Assembly (NCBI RefSeq): GCF_900103975.1
Contig: NZ_FNIR01000007.1
Coordinates: forward strand, 124,001 to 188,000
Length of the DNA: 64,000 bases
Origin: Klenkia soli
GTDB lineage: Bacteria > Actinomycetota > Actinomycetes > Mycobacteriales > Geodermatophilaceae
Direction of reading: 5' to 3'
Shown: positions 8,735 to 18,100 of the stretch, piece by piece
How positions within the stretch are numbered: the stretch's first letter is position 1
How the letters are laid out: every line of letters starts with the position of its first letter
Made by a program: the position numbers and the translations under genes
Notes under the pieces: model-generated
What the model was told of the DNA's origin: nothing
The model's input: the letters and a program-made list of their open reading frames with translations, nothing else
The model's database searches: none

Positions 8735-9334
8735 TCAGCTGGTAGCGGGATCCTCGACGGCCGGGGCTGCCAGCAGCTGCTGCGCCAGCGCCTTCATCGA
8801 CGTGCGGTCGTTCATCGCGGTGCGCTGGATCCACCGGAACGCCTCGGCCTCGGTGATGCCCCGCTCGGCCATGAGCTTGCCCTTGGCCTGCTCGACCACC
8901 TTGCGGGCCTCCAGGCGCTCCTTCAGGTCACCGACCTCGGCGTCCAGCGCCGTCATCTCCTGGAAGCGGCCCACCGCCACCTCGATCGCCGGCACCAGGT
9001 CCGCCTTCGAGAACGGCTTCACCAGGTAGGCCATGGCCCCGGCGTCCCGCGCCCGCTCGACCAGCTCGCGCTGGGAGAACGCGGTCAGCACGATCACCGG
9101 CGCGATCCGCGACGCCGCGATCTGCTCCGCGGCGCTCAGGCCGTCCAGCACCGGCATCTGCACGTCGAGCACCACGAGGTCCGGGCGCAGCTCGCGGGCC
9201 TGGTCGACCGCCGCCTGACCGTCGCCCACCTCGCCGACGACGACGTACCCCTCCTCCTCGAGCATCTCCTTGAGGTCGAGGCGGATCAGTGCCTCGTCCT
9301 CGGCGATGAGGACCCGGGTCGGCTCGTTGGTCAC
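8735..9334 (-). CDS. pdtaR: ANTAR-domain RNA-binding response regulator PdtaR
   Basis: Cytoplasmic response regulator acting on RNA: an N-terminal receiver (residues 6-125) and a C-terminal ANTAR domain (about 131-190) that binds dual-hexaloop terminators and promotes read-through. Receiver residues are intact: Glu12/Asp13, the phosphate acceptor Asp57 in LVVLDVQMP, Thr84 and Lys106. The ANTAR part contains EQAKGKLMAERG and EAFRWIQRTAMNDR. Length (199) and the position close to polA match mycobacterial PdtaR (Rv1626), whose partner kinase is PdtaS; no kinase is in the window. The GTG start directly follows a leaderless-type promoter. Confidence 0.93.
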   Translation of the reverse strand: MTNEPTRVLIAEDEALIRLDLKEMLEEEGYVVVGEVGDGQAAVDQARELRPDLVVLDVQMPVLDGLSAAEQIAASRIAPVIVLTAFSQRELVERARDAGAMAYLVKPFSKADLVPAIEVAVGRFQEMTALDAEVGDLKERLEARKVVEQAKGKLMAERGITEAEAFRWIQRTAMNDRTSMKALAQQLLAAPAVEDPATS

Positions 9335-9340
9335 CCCGCC

Positions 9341-9346
9341 ACCCTA
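9341..9346 (-). promoter_or_regulatory. -10 hexamer of pdtaR (TAGGGT)
   Basis: TAGGGT on the minus strand ends 6 bases before the pdtaR GTG. Confidence 0.5.
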
Positions 9347-9386
9347 TCGAGAGCGGGCGCCCGCTGCCCGTACGCTCCCCCACGGA

Positions 9387-9460
9387 GCCCCCGTACCCCA
9401 ACTGGCAGAGGGAGCGGATTCAAAACCCGCACAGTGTCCGTTCGAATCGGACCGGGGGCA
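9387..9460 (+). tRNA. tRNA with CAA anticodon (Leu), short variable loop
   Basis: A 74-base cloverleaf. The acceptor stem GCCCCCG (9387-9393) pairs perfectly with 9453-9459, and discriminator A9460 follows; CCA is not encoded. The T-arm GTCCG-TTCGAAT-CGGAC (9436-9452) is perfect. The D-arm is 9396-9412 with GG at 9404-9405 and one C-A mismatch. The anticodon arm is 9414-9430, with loop TTCAAAA placing CAA at 9421-9423 and an A-C mismatch next to the loop. CAA reads Leu codon UUG and A73 fits LeuRS. However, the variable loop has only 5 bases, whereas ordinary tRNA-Leu is class II with a long arm. It is a real tRNA-like gene with an atypical body. Confidence 0.8.
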
Positions 9461-9696
9461 CGGTGTCTGATCGTCGCCCTCCGGGCTCCCACCGCGGCCA
9501 GCGCCCGGTGCCGGCTGCGACGAGCCCCCCTTGCTCGCAGGCGGGAGGACTTCGTCCCCCGCACCTGCATCGCGTCGCTGCGCGACGTCCGTCCATGTCG
9601 GGTTGCCGGGAGCGTCCCCTCGGGGAGAGGCTCCGCCCCTCCCGTCGGGGGCGCGGCTCCTGCGTCGCCCTGCGGTGGGCTTCGGGCACCTGGCTC
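9461..9696. repeat. Hairpin-rich intergenic stretch after the tRNA
   Basis: No gene is seen here. The stretch carries successive inverted repeats: GGGAGGAC/GTCCCCC near 9541-9562, CGTCGC-TGC-GCGACG near 9575-9590, and a long imperfect hairpin at 9612-9654, with an inner stem of about 8 bp and an outer stem of about 8 bp, one mismatch each. It may include the tRNA terminator, and the density of palindromes also resembles a decayed REP-like intergenic repeat. Confidence 0.4.
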
Positions 9697-9702
9697 TACG
9701 GT
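9697..9702 (+). promoter_or_regulatory. -10 hexamer of the decarboxylase gene (TACGGT)
   Basis: TACGGT ends 6 bases before the GTG at 9709. Confidence 0.5.
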
Positions 9703-9708
9703 TGCCTC

Positions 9709-11331
9709 GTGACTGGGCACATGACACCGGAGCAGTTCCGCGCGCACGGGCACGAGGTGGTGGACTGGGTGGCCGACCACCTGGGGCGGGTGGAGTCGTT
9801 GCCCGTGCGGTCGCAGGTCTCGCCGGGCGACGTGCGGGCCCTGCTGCCGGCGTCGGCGCCCGAGCAGGGTGAGGCGTTCGCCGACGTGCTCGCCGACCTC
9901 GAGCGGGTCGTCGTCCCGGGGCTGACGCACTGGCAGCACCCCGGGTTCTTCGGGTACTTCCCCGCCAACACCTCCGGGCCCTCCGTGCTCGGCGACCTGG
10001 TTAGCTCGGCGCTGGGTGTGCAGGGCATGTCCTGGGTGACCAGCCCGGCCTGCACCGAGCTCGAGCAGCACGTCATGGACTGGTTCGTCGAGCTGCTCGG
10101 GCTGCCCGAGGCCTTCACCCACGCCAGCACCGGCGGCGGCGTCGTCCAGGACTCCAGCTCCGGGGCCAACCTGGTCGCCCTCCTCGCCGCCCTGCACCGC
10201 GCCACCGGCGGCAGCACCGTGCGCAGCGGCGTCGAGCCCGGCGCCATGACCGTCTACGTCTCGGCCCAGACCCACTCCAGCATGGAGAAGGCCGCCCGGG
10301 TGGCCGGCCTGGGCTCCGACGCCGTCCGCGTCGTGCCCGTCGACGGCGACTTCGCCATGCGCCCCGACGAGCTGGCCCGGCGCATCGACTCCGACGTGGC
10401 CCGCGGATTCACCCCCGTCCTGGTCTGCGCGACGGCGGGGACGACGTCCACCGGCGCGTTCGACCCGCTGGCGGCCCTGGGCCCGATCTGCCGCGACCGC
10501 GGCGTCTGGCTGCACGTCGACGCCGCCTGGGGCGGGGTGTCCGCCGTCGCCCCCGAGCTCCGCCCGCTGCAGGAGGGCGTGGAGTGGGCCGACAGCTACA
10601 CCACCGACGCGCACAAGTGGCTGCTCACCGGCTTCGACGCCACCCTGTTCTGGGTCGCCGACCGGGCCGCGCTCACCGGCGCCCTGGCGATCCTCCCCGA
10701 GTACCTGCGCAACGCGGCCACCGACAGCGGCGCGGTCGTCGACTACCGCGACTGGCAGATCGAGCTCGGTCGCCGGTTCCGGGCGCTGAAGCTGTGGTTC
10801 GTCGTCCGCTGGTACGGCGCCGAGGGCCTGCGCGAGCACGTCCGCGGCGCGGTGGCCCTCGCGCAGGAGCTGGCCGGCTGGGTCGGGGCCGACGACCGGT
10901 TCGACGTCGTCGCCCCGCACCCGCTGTCGCTGCTGTGCCTCAAGCCGCGGTGGGCCCGCGGGGTGGACGCCGACGTCGCGACCATGACGTTGCTCGAGCG
11001 CCTGAACGACGGCGGCGAGGTGTTCCTCACCCACACCACGATCTCCGGCGAGGCCGTGCTCCGGGTGGCCCTGGGCGCCCCGGCCACCGAGCGCCGGCAC
11101 GTCGAGCGGCTGTGGGCGCTGCTGCGGGAGAACCACGACTGGCTGGCCACCGACTTCGCCGAGGCGGCCGCGACCGCCGAGACCGCGGCCGCCGAGGCCC
11201 GGGCCGCCCGCGAGGCGCAGACCCCCGACCCCGTGGAGTTCACCACCGTGCCGGAGGTCGAGAACGCCCCGCGCGAGGATCCCCGCGACGGCTCGGCGGA
11301 GGACTCGCGGGAGGACTCAGCCCTCGAGTGA
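9709..11331 (+). CDS. PLP-dependent aromatic-L-amino-acid-type decarboxylase
   Basis: Group II pyridoxal-phosphate decarboxylase of 540 residues, expected to turn an L-amino acid (Trp, Tyr, Phe or Dopa class) into its amine in the cytoplasm. The motif DAHKW holds the PLP-binding Lys303, and upstream LHVDAAWGG supplies the ring-stacking and Asp contacts. HWQHPGFFGYFPAN and SWVTSPACTELE are typical substrate-pocket segments. The C-terminus ends in an acidic, Ala/Glu/Asp-rich tail of about 50 residues beyond the fold. The GTG at 9709 is chosen for its nearby -10 hexamer; the frame stays open to 9463, but that part translates hairpin-rich DNA. The stop overlaps the convergent tesB end by 15 bases. 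Substrate identity is not visible. Confidence 0.9.
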   Translation: MTGHMTPEQFRAHGHEVVDWVADHLGRVESLPVRSQVSPGDVRALLPASAPEQGEAFADVLADLERVVVPGLTHWQHPGFFGYFPANTSGPSVLGDLVSSALGVQGMSWVTSPACTELEQHVMDWFVELLGLPEAFTHASTGGGVVQDSSSGANLVALLAALHRATGGSTVRSGVEPGAMTVYVSAQTHSSMEKAARVAGLGSDAVRVVPVDGDFAMRPDELARRIDSDVARGFTPVLVCATAGTTSTGAFDPLAALGPICRDRGVWLHVDAAWGGVSAVAPELRPLQEGVEWADSYTTDAHKWLLTGFDATLFWVADRAALTGALAILPEYLRNAATDSGAVVDYRDWQIELGRRFRALKLWFVVRWYGAEGLREHVRGAVALAQELAGWVGADDRFDVVAPHPLSLLCLKPRWARGVDADVATMTLLERLNDGGEVFLTHTTISGEAVLRVALGAPATERRHVERLWALLRENHDWLATDFAEAAATAETAAAEARAAREAQTPDPVEFTTVPEVENAPREDPRDGSAEDSREDSALE

Positions 11332-12186
11332 GCGGATGAGGCCCTCCTGGGCCACGGTCGCGACGTGGGTGCCGTCCTCGGCCCAGATCTGGCCCAGGCA
11401 CATCGCCCGGCCGGCGGACGCCGACGGGCTGTCGGTCTCGTAGAGGAACCACCGGTCGGCGCGCACCGGCCGGTGGAACCAGACCGCGTGGTCGAGGCTG
11501 GCGCCCACGTGCTCGCCGCCCCACCCGCCGCCGACCCGGGCCAGCCCGGCCGACAGCAACGTCAGGTCCGAGACGAACGTCAGCGCCGCGGCGTGCACGC
11601 CCTCGTCGTCGGGCAGCCGGCCGGTGACCCGGAACCAGCCGCGGCTCTGCGTGTGCGGGGCGACCTTCGGGGCCGGGTCGAAGGGGTCCTCGAGGTACCG
11701 CTGCTCGACGGCCACCGCGATCGCCCGGGCCCCGGTCGACCGACCCGGGTGGGCCGCGGTGATCTCGTCGATCCCGGGCAACCCGGCGGGACCCGGGACG
11801 TCGGGCATGGCCAGCGAGTGCTGCACCACCGGTCGCTCGCCGCCGGTGAAGTCGGCGGTCAGGGCGAAGATCGCGACGTCCTCGCCCTTGCGGGTCTGGC
11901 GGGCCAGCACCCGGCGGGTGCTGAACGTGCGCCCCTCGCGGATGCGGTCGACCTCGAAGCGGATCTCCTCGTGCGGGTCACCCGGGCGCAGGAAGTAGGA
12001 GTGCAGCGAGTGCACCCCGCGCCCGGCGGGCACCGTGCGGGTGGCCGCGGTGAGCGCCTGCGCCGCGACCTGGCCGCCGAAGATCCGCTGCAGCGGGGTC
12101 TCCGGCGTCCAGCCCACGAACAGATCGGGACCGCGCTCCTCGAGGTCGAGGACCTCGAGGAGCGCGGCGGCGTGCGAGTCAGGCAT
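11317..12186 (-). CDS. tesB: Acyl-CoA thioesterase II (TesB)
   Basis: Hydrolyses medium- to long-chain acyl-CoA to fatty acid and CoA. The 289 residues contain two hotdog repeats: the first with RIFGGQVAAQAL and VHSLHSYFLRPGD (the classic TesB start), the second with ASLDHAVWFHRPVRADRW near the C-terminus. Length equals E. coli TesB (about 286). The ATG at 12184-12186 overlaps the end of pyk by 8 bases, so it probably lies in the pyk transcript, but a strong 37-base hairpin falls inside its first codons. The same neighbour pair pykA-tesB occurs in mycobacteria. Confidence 0.94.
   Translation of the reverse strand: MPDSHAAALLEVLDLEERGPDLFVGWTPETPLQRIFGGQVAAQALTAATRTVPAGRGVHSLHSYFLRPGDPHEEIRFEVDRIREGRTFSTRRVLARQTRKGEDVAIFALTADFTGGERPVVQHSLAMPDVPGPAGLPGIDEITAAHPGRSTGARAIAVAVEQRYLEDPFDPAPKVAPHTQSRGWFRVTGRLPDDEGVHAAALTFVSDLTLLSAGLARVGGGWGGEHVGASLDHAVWFHRPVRADRWFLYETDSPSASAGRAMCLGQIWAEDGTHVATVAQEGLIRSLEG
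12131..12167 (-). terminator. 17-bp perfect hairpin inside the start of tesB, just past pyk
   Basis: Bases 12131-12147 are perfectly complementary to 12151-12167 with only GAG between. The hairpin starts 12 bases beyond the pyk stop codon and covers tesB codons 7-19 (Leu/Glu-rich). No T-run follows. It could reduce transcription past pyk, stabilise the pyk mRNA end, or limit tesB translation. Confidence 0.55.
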
Positions 12187-13594
12187 GCTGGCCGATCTCG
12201 TGCACCCGCACCAGGTTGGTCGAGCCCTGGATGTTCGGCGGGGACCCGGCCACGACGACCACCCGGTCACCCTCCTTGAGCCGTCCGATGGACAGCAACG
12301 AGAAGTCGACCTGACCCACCATGTCGTCGGTGTGGCCCACCTGCGGCACCAGGAAGGTCTCGACCCCCCACGACAGCGCCATGCGGCTGCGCACCCGGGG
12401 GTCGGTGGTGAAGGCCAGGATCGGCAGCCGGGTGTGCAGGGCAGCCAGCCGGCGCACGGTGTCACCGGTCATGGTGAACGCGGCCAACGCGTCGACGTCG
12501 AGGGCCTCGCCGACCTCGCGGGCGGCCCGGACGATCGCACCGGACCGCGAGCGGGACTGGCGGACCAGCGCCGGCACGCGCACCTCGTCGGTCTCGACCG
12601 CGTCGATGATCCGTTCCATGGTGCGGACGGCGGCGATCGGGAACTTGCCCACCGAGGTCTCCCCCGAGAGCATCACGGCGTCGGCGCCGTCGAGCACGGC
12701 GTTGGCGACGTCGGAGGCCTCGGCGCGGGTGGGCCGCGACGAGCTGATCATCGACTCGAGCATCTGCGTGGCGACGATGACCGGCTTGTTGCGCTCGCGG
12801 GCGGCCTGCACCGCACGCTTCTGCACCAGCGGCACCTGCTCCAGCGGCAGCTCGACGCCCAGGTCGCCGCGGGCGACCATGATGCCGTCGAAGGCCTCGA
12901 CGATGGCCTCGAGGTTCTCGACCGCCTCGGGCTTCTCCAGCTTGGCGATCACCGGCAGGTCGACGTCCATCTGGCGCATGACCTCGCGCACCAGCTCGAC
13001 GTCCTCGGCCCGGCGCACGAACGACAGCGCGATGAAGTCGACGCCGAGGTTGAGGGCGAACCGGAGGTCCTCCTCGTCCTTCTCGCTCATCGCCGGCACG
13101 CTGACGGCCACCCCGGGCAGCGACAGGCCCTTGTTGTTGGAGACCTTGCCGCCCTCGAGCACCAGGCACCACACGTCGGGGCCGTCGACCTCGACGACGG
13201 TGAGGGCGAGGTTGCCGTCGTCGACGAGCAGCCGGTCGCCCACGCGGGCGTCGTTGGCCAAGTTCTTGTAGGTGGTGCCGACCCGCTCGGCGGTGCCCTC
13301 GACGTCCTCGACGGTGATGCACACGCGGGAGCCGGTCTCCCAGACGACCGGGCCGTCGGCGAAGCGGCCCAGCCGGATCTTCGGGCCCTGCAGGTCGGCC
13401 AGCACGGCCACGGCGCGACCCACGGCGTCGGAAGCCTGGCGGACCAGGTGGTAGTTGCGCTCGTGGTCGGCGTGCTCGCCGTGGCTGAAGTTCAGCCGGG
13501 CGACGTCCATGCCGGACTCGACGAGGGCGGTGATCTGCTCGGCCGAACCCACGGCGGGCCCGAGGGTGCAGACGATCTTGGCGCGACGGCTCAT
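12179..13594 (-). CDS. pyk: Pyruvate kinase
   Basis: Last step of glycolysis: phosphoenolpyruvate plus ADP to pyruvate plus ATP. The 471-residue length is typical of bacterial type II enzymes. The N-terminal barrel strand KIVCTLGPA and MDVARLNFSHG bind substrate and metal; GVDFIALSFVR and ARGDLGVELP follow, and MLSGETSVGKFP is the conserved segment near the active site. The B domain lies around residues 70-165, and the C-terminal effector domain ends SPPNIQGSTNLVRVHEIG. The ATG lies 7 bases after a TAGCGT hexamer, so the transcript is probably leaderless and independent of gltBD. Confidence 0.97.
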   Translation of the reverse strand: MSRRAKIVCTLGPAVGSAEQITALVESGMDVARLNFSHGEHADHERNYHLVRQASDAVGRAVAVLADLQGPKIRLGRFADGPVVWETGSRVCITVEDVEGTAERVGTTYKNLANDARVGDRLLVDDGNLALTVVEVDGPDVWCLVLEGGKVSNNKGLSLPGVAVSVPAMSEKDEEDLRFALNLGVDFIALSFVRRAEDVELVREVMRQMDVDLPVIAKLEKPEAVENLEAIVEAFDGIMVARGDLGVELPLEQVPLVQKRAVQAARERNKPVIVATQMLESMISSSRPTRAEASDVANAVLDGADAVMLSGETSVGKFPIAAVRTMERIIDAVETDEVRVPALVRQSRSRSGAIVRAAREVGEALDVDALAAFTMTGDTVRRLAALHTRLPILAFTTDPRVRSRMALSWGVETFLVPQVGHTDDMVGQVDFSLLSIGRLKEGDRVVVVAGSPPNIQGSTNLVRVHEIGQHA

Positions 13595-13601
13595 GGCCGC
13601 A

Positions 13602-13607
13602 ACGCTA
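13602..13607 (-). promoter_or_regulatory. -10 hexamer of pyk (TAGCGT)
   Basis: TAGCGT on the minus strand ends 7 bases before the pyk ATG and lies just past the gltD terminator hairpin. Confidence 0.55.
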
Positions 13608-13614
13608 GTGCACC

Positions 13615-13662
13615 GAGGACGCCCTCCCGACGCCGGGCGACCGGTGTCGGGAGGGCGTTCTC
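13615..13662 (-). terminator. Terminator hairpin after gltD
   Basis: Bases 13615-13631 pair with 13646-13662: a 13-bp perfect G/C-rich stem extended by a G-T and three more pairs, with a 14-base loop. It follows the gltD stop and precedes the pyk promoter. There is no T-tract, as in many actinobacterial terminators. Confidence 0.75.
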
Positions 13663-13690
13663 GTAGACGTCCAGGACGTCTCCGCGCAGG

Positions 13691-15175
13691 TCAGCGCAGT
13701 GCGACCGCCGTCGGGGTGATCGGGCGCGGCAGCATGGACGAGCCGGTCAGCCAGGTGTCGACGGCACCGGCCGCCGCCCGGCCCTCGGCGATGGCCCACA
13801 CGATCAGCGACTGGCCGCGACCCATGTCACCGGCCACGAACACGCCCGGGACCGAGGACATGAACTCCGCGTCGCGCACCACGTTGCCCCGCCCGTCGAC
13901 GTCGACGCCGAGGCCCTCGACCAGGCCGGCCTTCTGCGCACCCGTGAAGCCCATGGCCAGGAAGACCAGGTCGGCGGGGAGCTCGCGCTCGGTGCCCTCG
14001 ACCTTGGTGAACTTCCCGTCGACCATCTCGACGTCGTGCACCAGGATCGCCTTGACGTGGCCGGCGCCGTCGTCGACGAACCGCTCGGTGTTGACGGCGT
14101 AGATCCGGTCACCGCCCTCCTCGTGGGCCGAGGAGACCCGCAGCACCATCGGGTAGGTCGGCCACGGGTTCTTCGCACCGCGGGACGACGGCGGCTCGGG
14201 CATGATCTCCAGCTGCGCCACCGAGGCCGCGCCCTGCCGGTGCGAGGTGCCCAGGCAGTCGGCGCCGGTGTCGCCGCCGCCGATGATGACCACGTGCTTG
14301 CCCTCGGCGTTGATCGGCGGGGTGTCCAGCTGGCCCAGGGCCTGCTTGTTGCCGTAGGGCAGGAACTCCATGGCCAGGTGGATGCCGGCCAGCTCGCGGC
14401 CCGGCGCCGGCAGGTCGCGGCCGATGGTGGCCCCGCCGGACAGCACGACGGCGTCGTAGTCGGCCCGCAGGGCCTCGACGGTGACGTCGGACCCCTCGGC
14501 GCCGACCTCGACCCCGGTGACGAACCGGGTGCCCTCGGCGCGCATCTGGTCCAGCCGGCGGTCCAGGTGGCGCTTCTCCATCTTGAACTCGGGGATACCG
14601 TAGCGCATCAGCCCGCCGATGGCGTCGGCGCGCTCGAACACGGTGACCTCGTGCCCGGCCCGGGTCAGCTGCTGGGCGGTGGCCAGCCCGGCGGGACCGG
14701 ACCCGATGACGGCGACCTTCTTGCCCGACAGCTCGGCCGGGGGCTGCGGCTCGACCCAGCCCTCGGCGAAGGCGCGGTCGATGATCTCGACCTCGACCTG
14801 CTTGATGGTCACCGGTGACTCGGTCAGGTTGAGCACGCAGGAGCCCTCGCAGGGCGCCGGGCACAGCCGCCCGGTGAACTCCGGGAAGTTGTTCGTGGCG
14901 TGCAGCCGCTCGATCGCCTCGCGCCAGTCGTCGCGGCGCACCAGGTCGTTCCACTCGGGGATGAGGTTCCCGAGCGGGCAGCCGTGGTGGCAGAACGGGA
15001 TGCCGCAGTCCATGCAGCGCGCGGCCTGCGTGCGCAGCGTGGCCGAGGAGAAGGCCTCCTCGCCGCCGGCCTGGCGCTCGAGGTAGACCTCCTTCCAGTC
15101 CCGGATGCGGACGTCGACGGGTCGCCGGGGCGGCGTCGTCCGCTCGAACTTCAGGAATCCGGTGCTGTCAGCCAC
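13691..15175 (-). CDS. gltD: Glutamate synthase small subunit
   Basis: NADPH-oxidising beta subunit of glutamate synthase, passing electrons to GltB for L-glutamate formation. The 494 residues carry N-terminal cysteines C54, C57, C62 and C66 in [13 protein letters not shown] for the 4Fe-4S cluster, a FAD-binding [15 protein letters not shown] and an NADPH-binding [15 protein letters not shown]. The C-terminal [19 protein letters not shown] closes the FAD site. The GTG start overlaps the gltB stop by 8 bases, so the two subunits are translated from one message. Confidence 0.97.
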   Translation of the reverse strand: MADSTGFLKFERTTPPRRPVDVRIRDWKEVYLERQAGGEEAFSSATLRTQAARCMDCGIPFCHHGCPLGNLIPEWNDLVRRDDWREAIERLHATNNFPEFTGRLCPAPCEGSCVLNLTESPVTIKQVEVEIIDRAFAEGWVEPQPPAELSGKKVAVIGSGPAGLATAQQLTRAGHEVTVFERADAIGGLMRYGIPEFKMEKRHLDRRLDQMRAEGTRFVTGVEVGAEGSDVTVEALRADYDAVVLSGGATIGRDLPAPGRELAGIHLAMEFLPYGNKQALGQLDTPPINAEGKHVVIIGGGDTGADCLGTSHRQGAASVAQLEIMPEPPSSRGAKNPWPTYPMVLRVSSAHEEGGDRIYAVNTERFVDDGAGHVKAILVHDVEMVDGKFTKVEGTERELPADLVFLAMGFTGAQKAGLVEGLGVDVDGRGNVVRDAEFMSSVPGVFVAGDMGRGQSLIVWAIAEGRAAAGAVDTWLTGSSMLPRPITPTAVALR

Positions 15176-18100
15176 GAGCTGCCTCCATCACTGCACGGTC
15201 GACGTCGTACCCGGCGGCCTCGGCGGCCCGACGGGCCTCCAGGGCGCGGCGGTAGTCCCTGGGCATGATCACGCTGAACCGCTCGGACCAGCGGCCCCAG
15301 TCGGCCAGCAGCGAGCTGGCCACGGTGGAACCGGTCTCCTCCCGGTAGCGGGTCAGGGTCTCGCGCAGCCACAGGGAGTCCTCGGTGGACAGCGACTCCA
15401 CGTCGACCATCTCGCCGTTGACCCGGTGCTTGGCGAGGTCGAGCACGTAGGCGATGCCGCCGCTCATGCCCGCGGCCACGTTGCGGCCGGTCTCGCCCAG
15501 GATGATCGCCCGACCGCCGGTCATGTACTCGCAGGCGTGGTCGCCCACGCCCTCGACGATCGCCAGCGCGCCCGAGTTGCGCACGCAGAACCGCTCGCCG
15601 ACCCGCCCGCGCAGGAAGATCTCCCCGCCGGTGGCGCCGTAGCCGATCACGTTGCCGGCGATGACGGCGTCCTCGGCGGCGAAGCTGGCCGCCAGGTCGG
15701 GGCGGACGACGATGCGCCCGCCGGACAGGCCCTTGCCGACGTAGTCGTTGGCGTCGCCGTGCAGCCGCATGGTGATGCCGGCGGGCACGAAGGCCCCGAA
15801 CGACTGCCCGGCCGACCCCTCGAAGGTGAGGTCGATGGTGCCCTCGGGCAGGCCCTCGCCCCCGAAGCGACGGGTGACCATCGCGCCGAGCATGGTGCCC
15901 ACCGTGCGGTTCACGTTGCGCACCGGCAGCTGCAGGCTCACCGGACGGGCGTCGAGCAGCGCACCCTCGCAGAGCTGGATCAGCGTCTGGTCCAGCGCGA
16001 CGTCCAGGCCGTGGTCCTGGCCGCGCATCCGCCGGCGCGGGGCGCCCTCGGGCAGCTCGGGCAGGGCCAGCACCGGCGCCAGGTCGAGACCGGCGGCCTT
16101 CCAGTGCTCGACGGCGGCCCGGGTCTCGAGCACCTCGACCTGGCCGACGGCCTCCTCGATCGACCGGAAGCCCAGCTGGGCAAGCAGCCCGCGGACCTGC
16201 TCGGCGAGGAACTCGAAGAAGGTCACCACGAACTCGGGCTGGCCGGTGAAGCGCTTCCGCAGCTCGGGGTTCTGGGTGGCCACGCCGACCGGGCAGGTGT
16301 CCAGGTGGCAGACGCGCATCATCACGCAGCCGCTGACCACCAGGGGTGCGGTGGCGAAGCCGAACTCCTCACCGCCCAGCAGCGCGGCGATGACGACGTC
16401 CCGGCCGGTCTTCATCTGGCCGTCGACCTGCACGGTGATGCGGTCGCGCAGCCCGTTGACCAGCAGCGTCTGCTGGGTCTCGGCCAGCCCGAGCTCCCAC
16501 GGGGAGCCTGCGTGCTTGAGCGAGGTCAGCGGCGCGGCACCGGTGCCGCCGTCGTGCCCGGAGATCAGGACGACGTCGGCGTGGGCCTTGGAGACACCCG
16601 CCGCGACCGTGCCGACCCCGACCTCGGAGACCAGCTTGACGTGCACCCGCGCCTCGTTGTTGGCGTTCTTGAGGTCGTGGATGAGCTGCTTGAGGTCCTC
16701 GATCGAGTAGATGTCGTGGTGCGGCGGCGGGGAGATCAGGCCGACCCCGGGCGTGGAGTGCCGGGTGCGGGCCACCCACGGGTAGACCTTCGAGCCGGGC
16801 AGCTGCCCGCCCTCGCCGGGCTTGGCACCCTGGGCCATCTTGATCTGGATGTCGTCGGCGTTGACCAGGTACTCGCTGGTCACGCCGAAGCGGCCGCTGG
16901 CCACCTGCTTGATCGCCGACCGGCGCAGGTCGCCGTTCTCGTCGGGGGTGAAGCGGTCGGGGTCCTCGCCGCCCTCGCCGGTGTTGGACTTGCCGCCCAG
17001 GCGGTTCATCGCGATGGCGAGGGTCTGGTGCGCCTCCTGGGAGATCGAGCCGTAGCTCATCGCCCCGGTGGAGAACCGCTTGACGATCTCGCTGACCGGC
17101 TCGACCTCCTCGACCGGCACCGGGGGGCGCAGGCCCTCCTTGAAGCCGAACAGGCCGCGCAGGGTCGAGGCGTCGCGCGAGAGCTGGTCGACGGCGTCGG
17201 TGTACTTCTCGAAGACGTCGTACTGCCGCGAGCGGGTGGCGTGCTGCAGCAGGAAGACGGTCTCGGGGTTGAAGAGGTGGATCTCGCCCTCGCGGCGCCA
17301 CTGGTACTCACCACCCACGGTGAGCTTGCGGTGCGCGACCTCGGTCGGGTTGGACGGGTAGGCGCGGCGGTGGCGCATGGCCACCTCCTCGGCCAGGACG
17401 TCCAGACCGACGCCGCCCAGGGTCGACGAGGTGCCGGTGAAGTACTTCTCCACGAGGTCGTGCGAGAGGCCGACGGCCTCGAAGATCTGGGCCATCGTGT
17501 ACGAGCCGACGGTGCTGATGCCCATCTTGCTCATGACCTTCAGGACGCCCTTGCCCATGGCCTTGACCACGTTGCGCACGGCCTGGGCCGGCTGCACGCC
17601 GGTGAGCAGGCCGTCGCGGATGAGGTCCTCGACGCTCTCGAAGGCCAGGTAGGGGTTCACCGCGGCCGCGCCGTAGCCCAGCAGCAGCGCGACGTGGTGC
17701 ACCTCGCGGCAGTCGCCGGACTCGACGACCAGGCCGACCTCCATGCGGGTGCGCTCGCGCACCAGGTGGTGGTGGACCGCGGCCGTCATCAGCAGCGACG
17801 GGATCGGCGCGCGCTGCTCGTCGCAGTCGCGGTCGGACAGCACGATCACCCGGGCGCCGGCCGCGATGGCCTTGCTGACCTTGGTCTGCAGGTCGCTGAT
17901 CGCCTTCTCCAGCGCCGCGCCGCCGCCGTTGACGTCGAAGTGGCCGGTGATGCGCACCGCGGCGAAGCCCGGCAGGTCGCCGTCGTCGTCGATGTGCAGG
18001 ATCTTGGCCAGCTCGTCGTTGTCGATGACCGGGAACGGCAGCACGACCTGCCGGCAGGAGGCCGGGACGGCCTCGAGCAGGTTGCCCTCGGGGCCGAAGG

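Noticed and set aside
9463-9708. 82-residue N-terminal extension of the decarboxylase
   Set aside because: It translates the palindromic intergenic stretch, and a -10 hexamer directly precedes the GTG at 9709.
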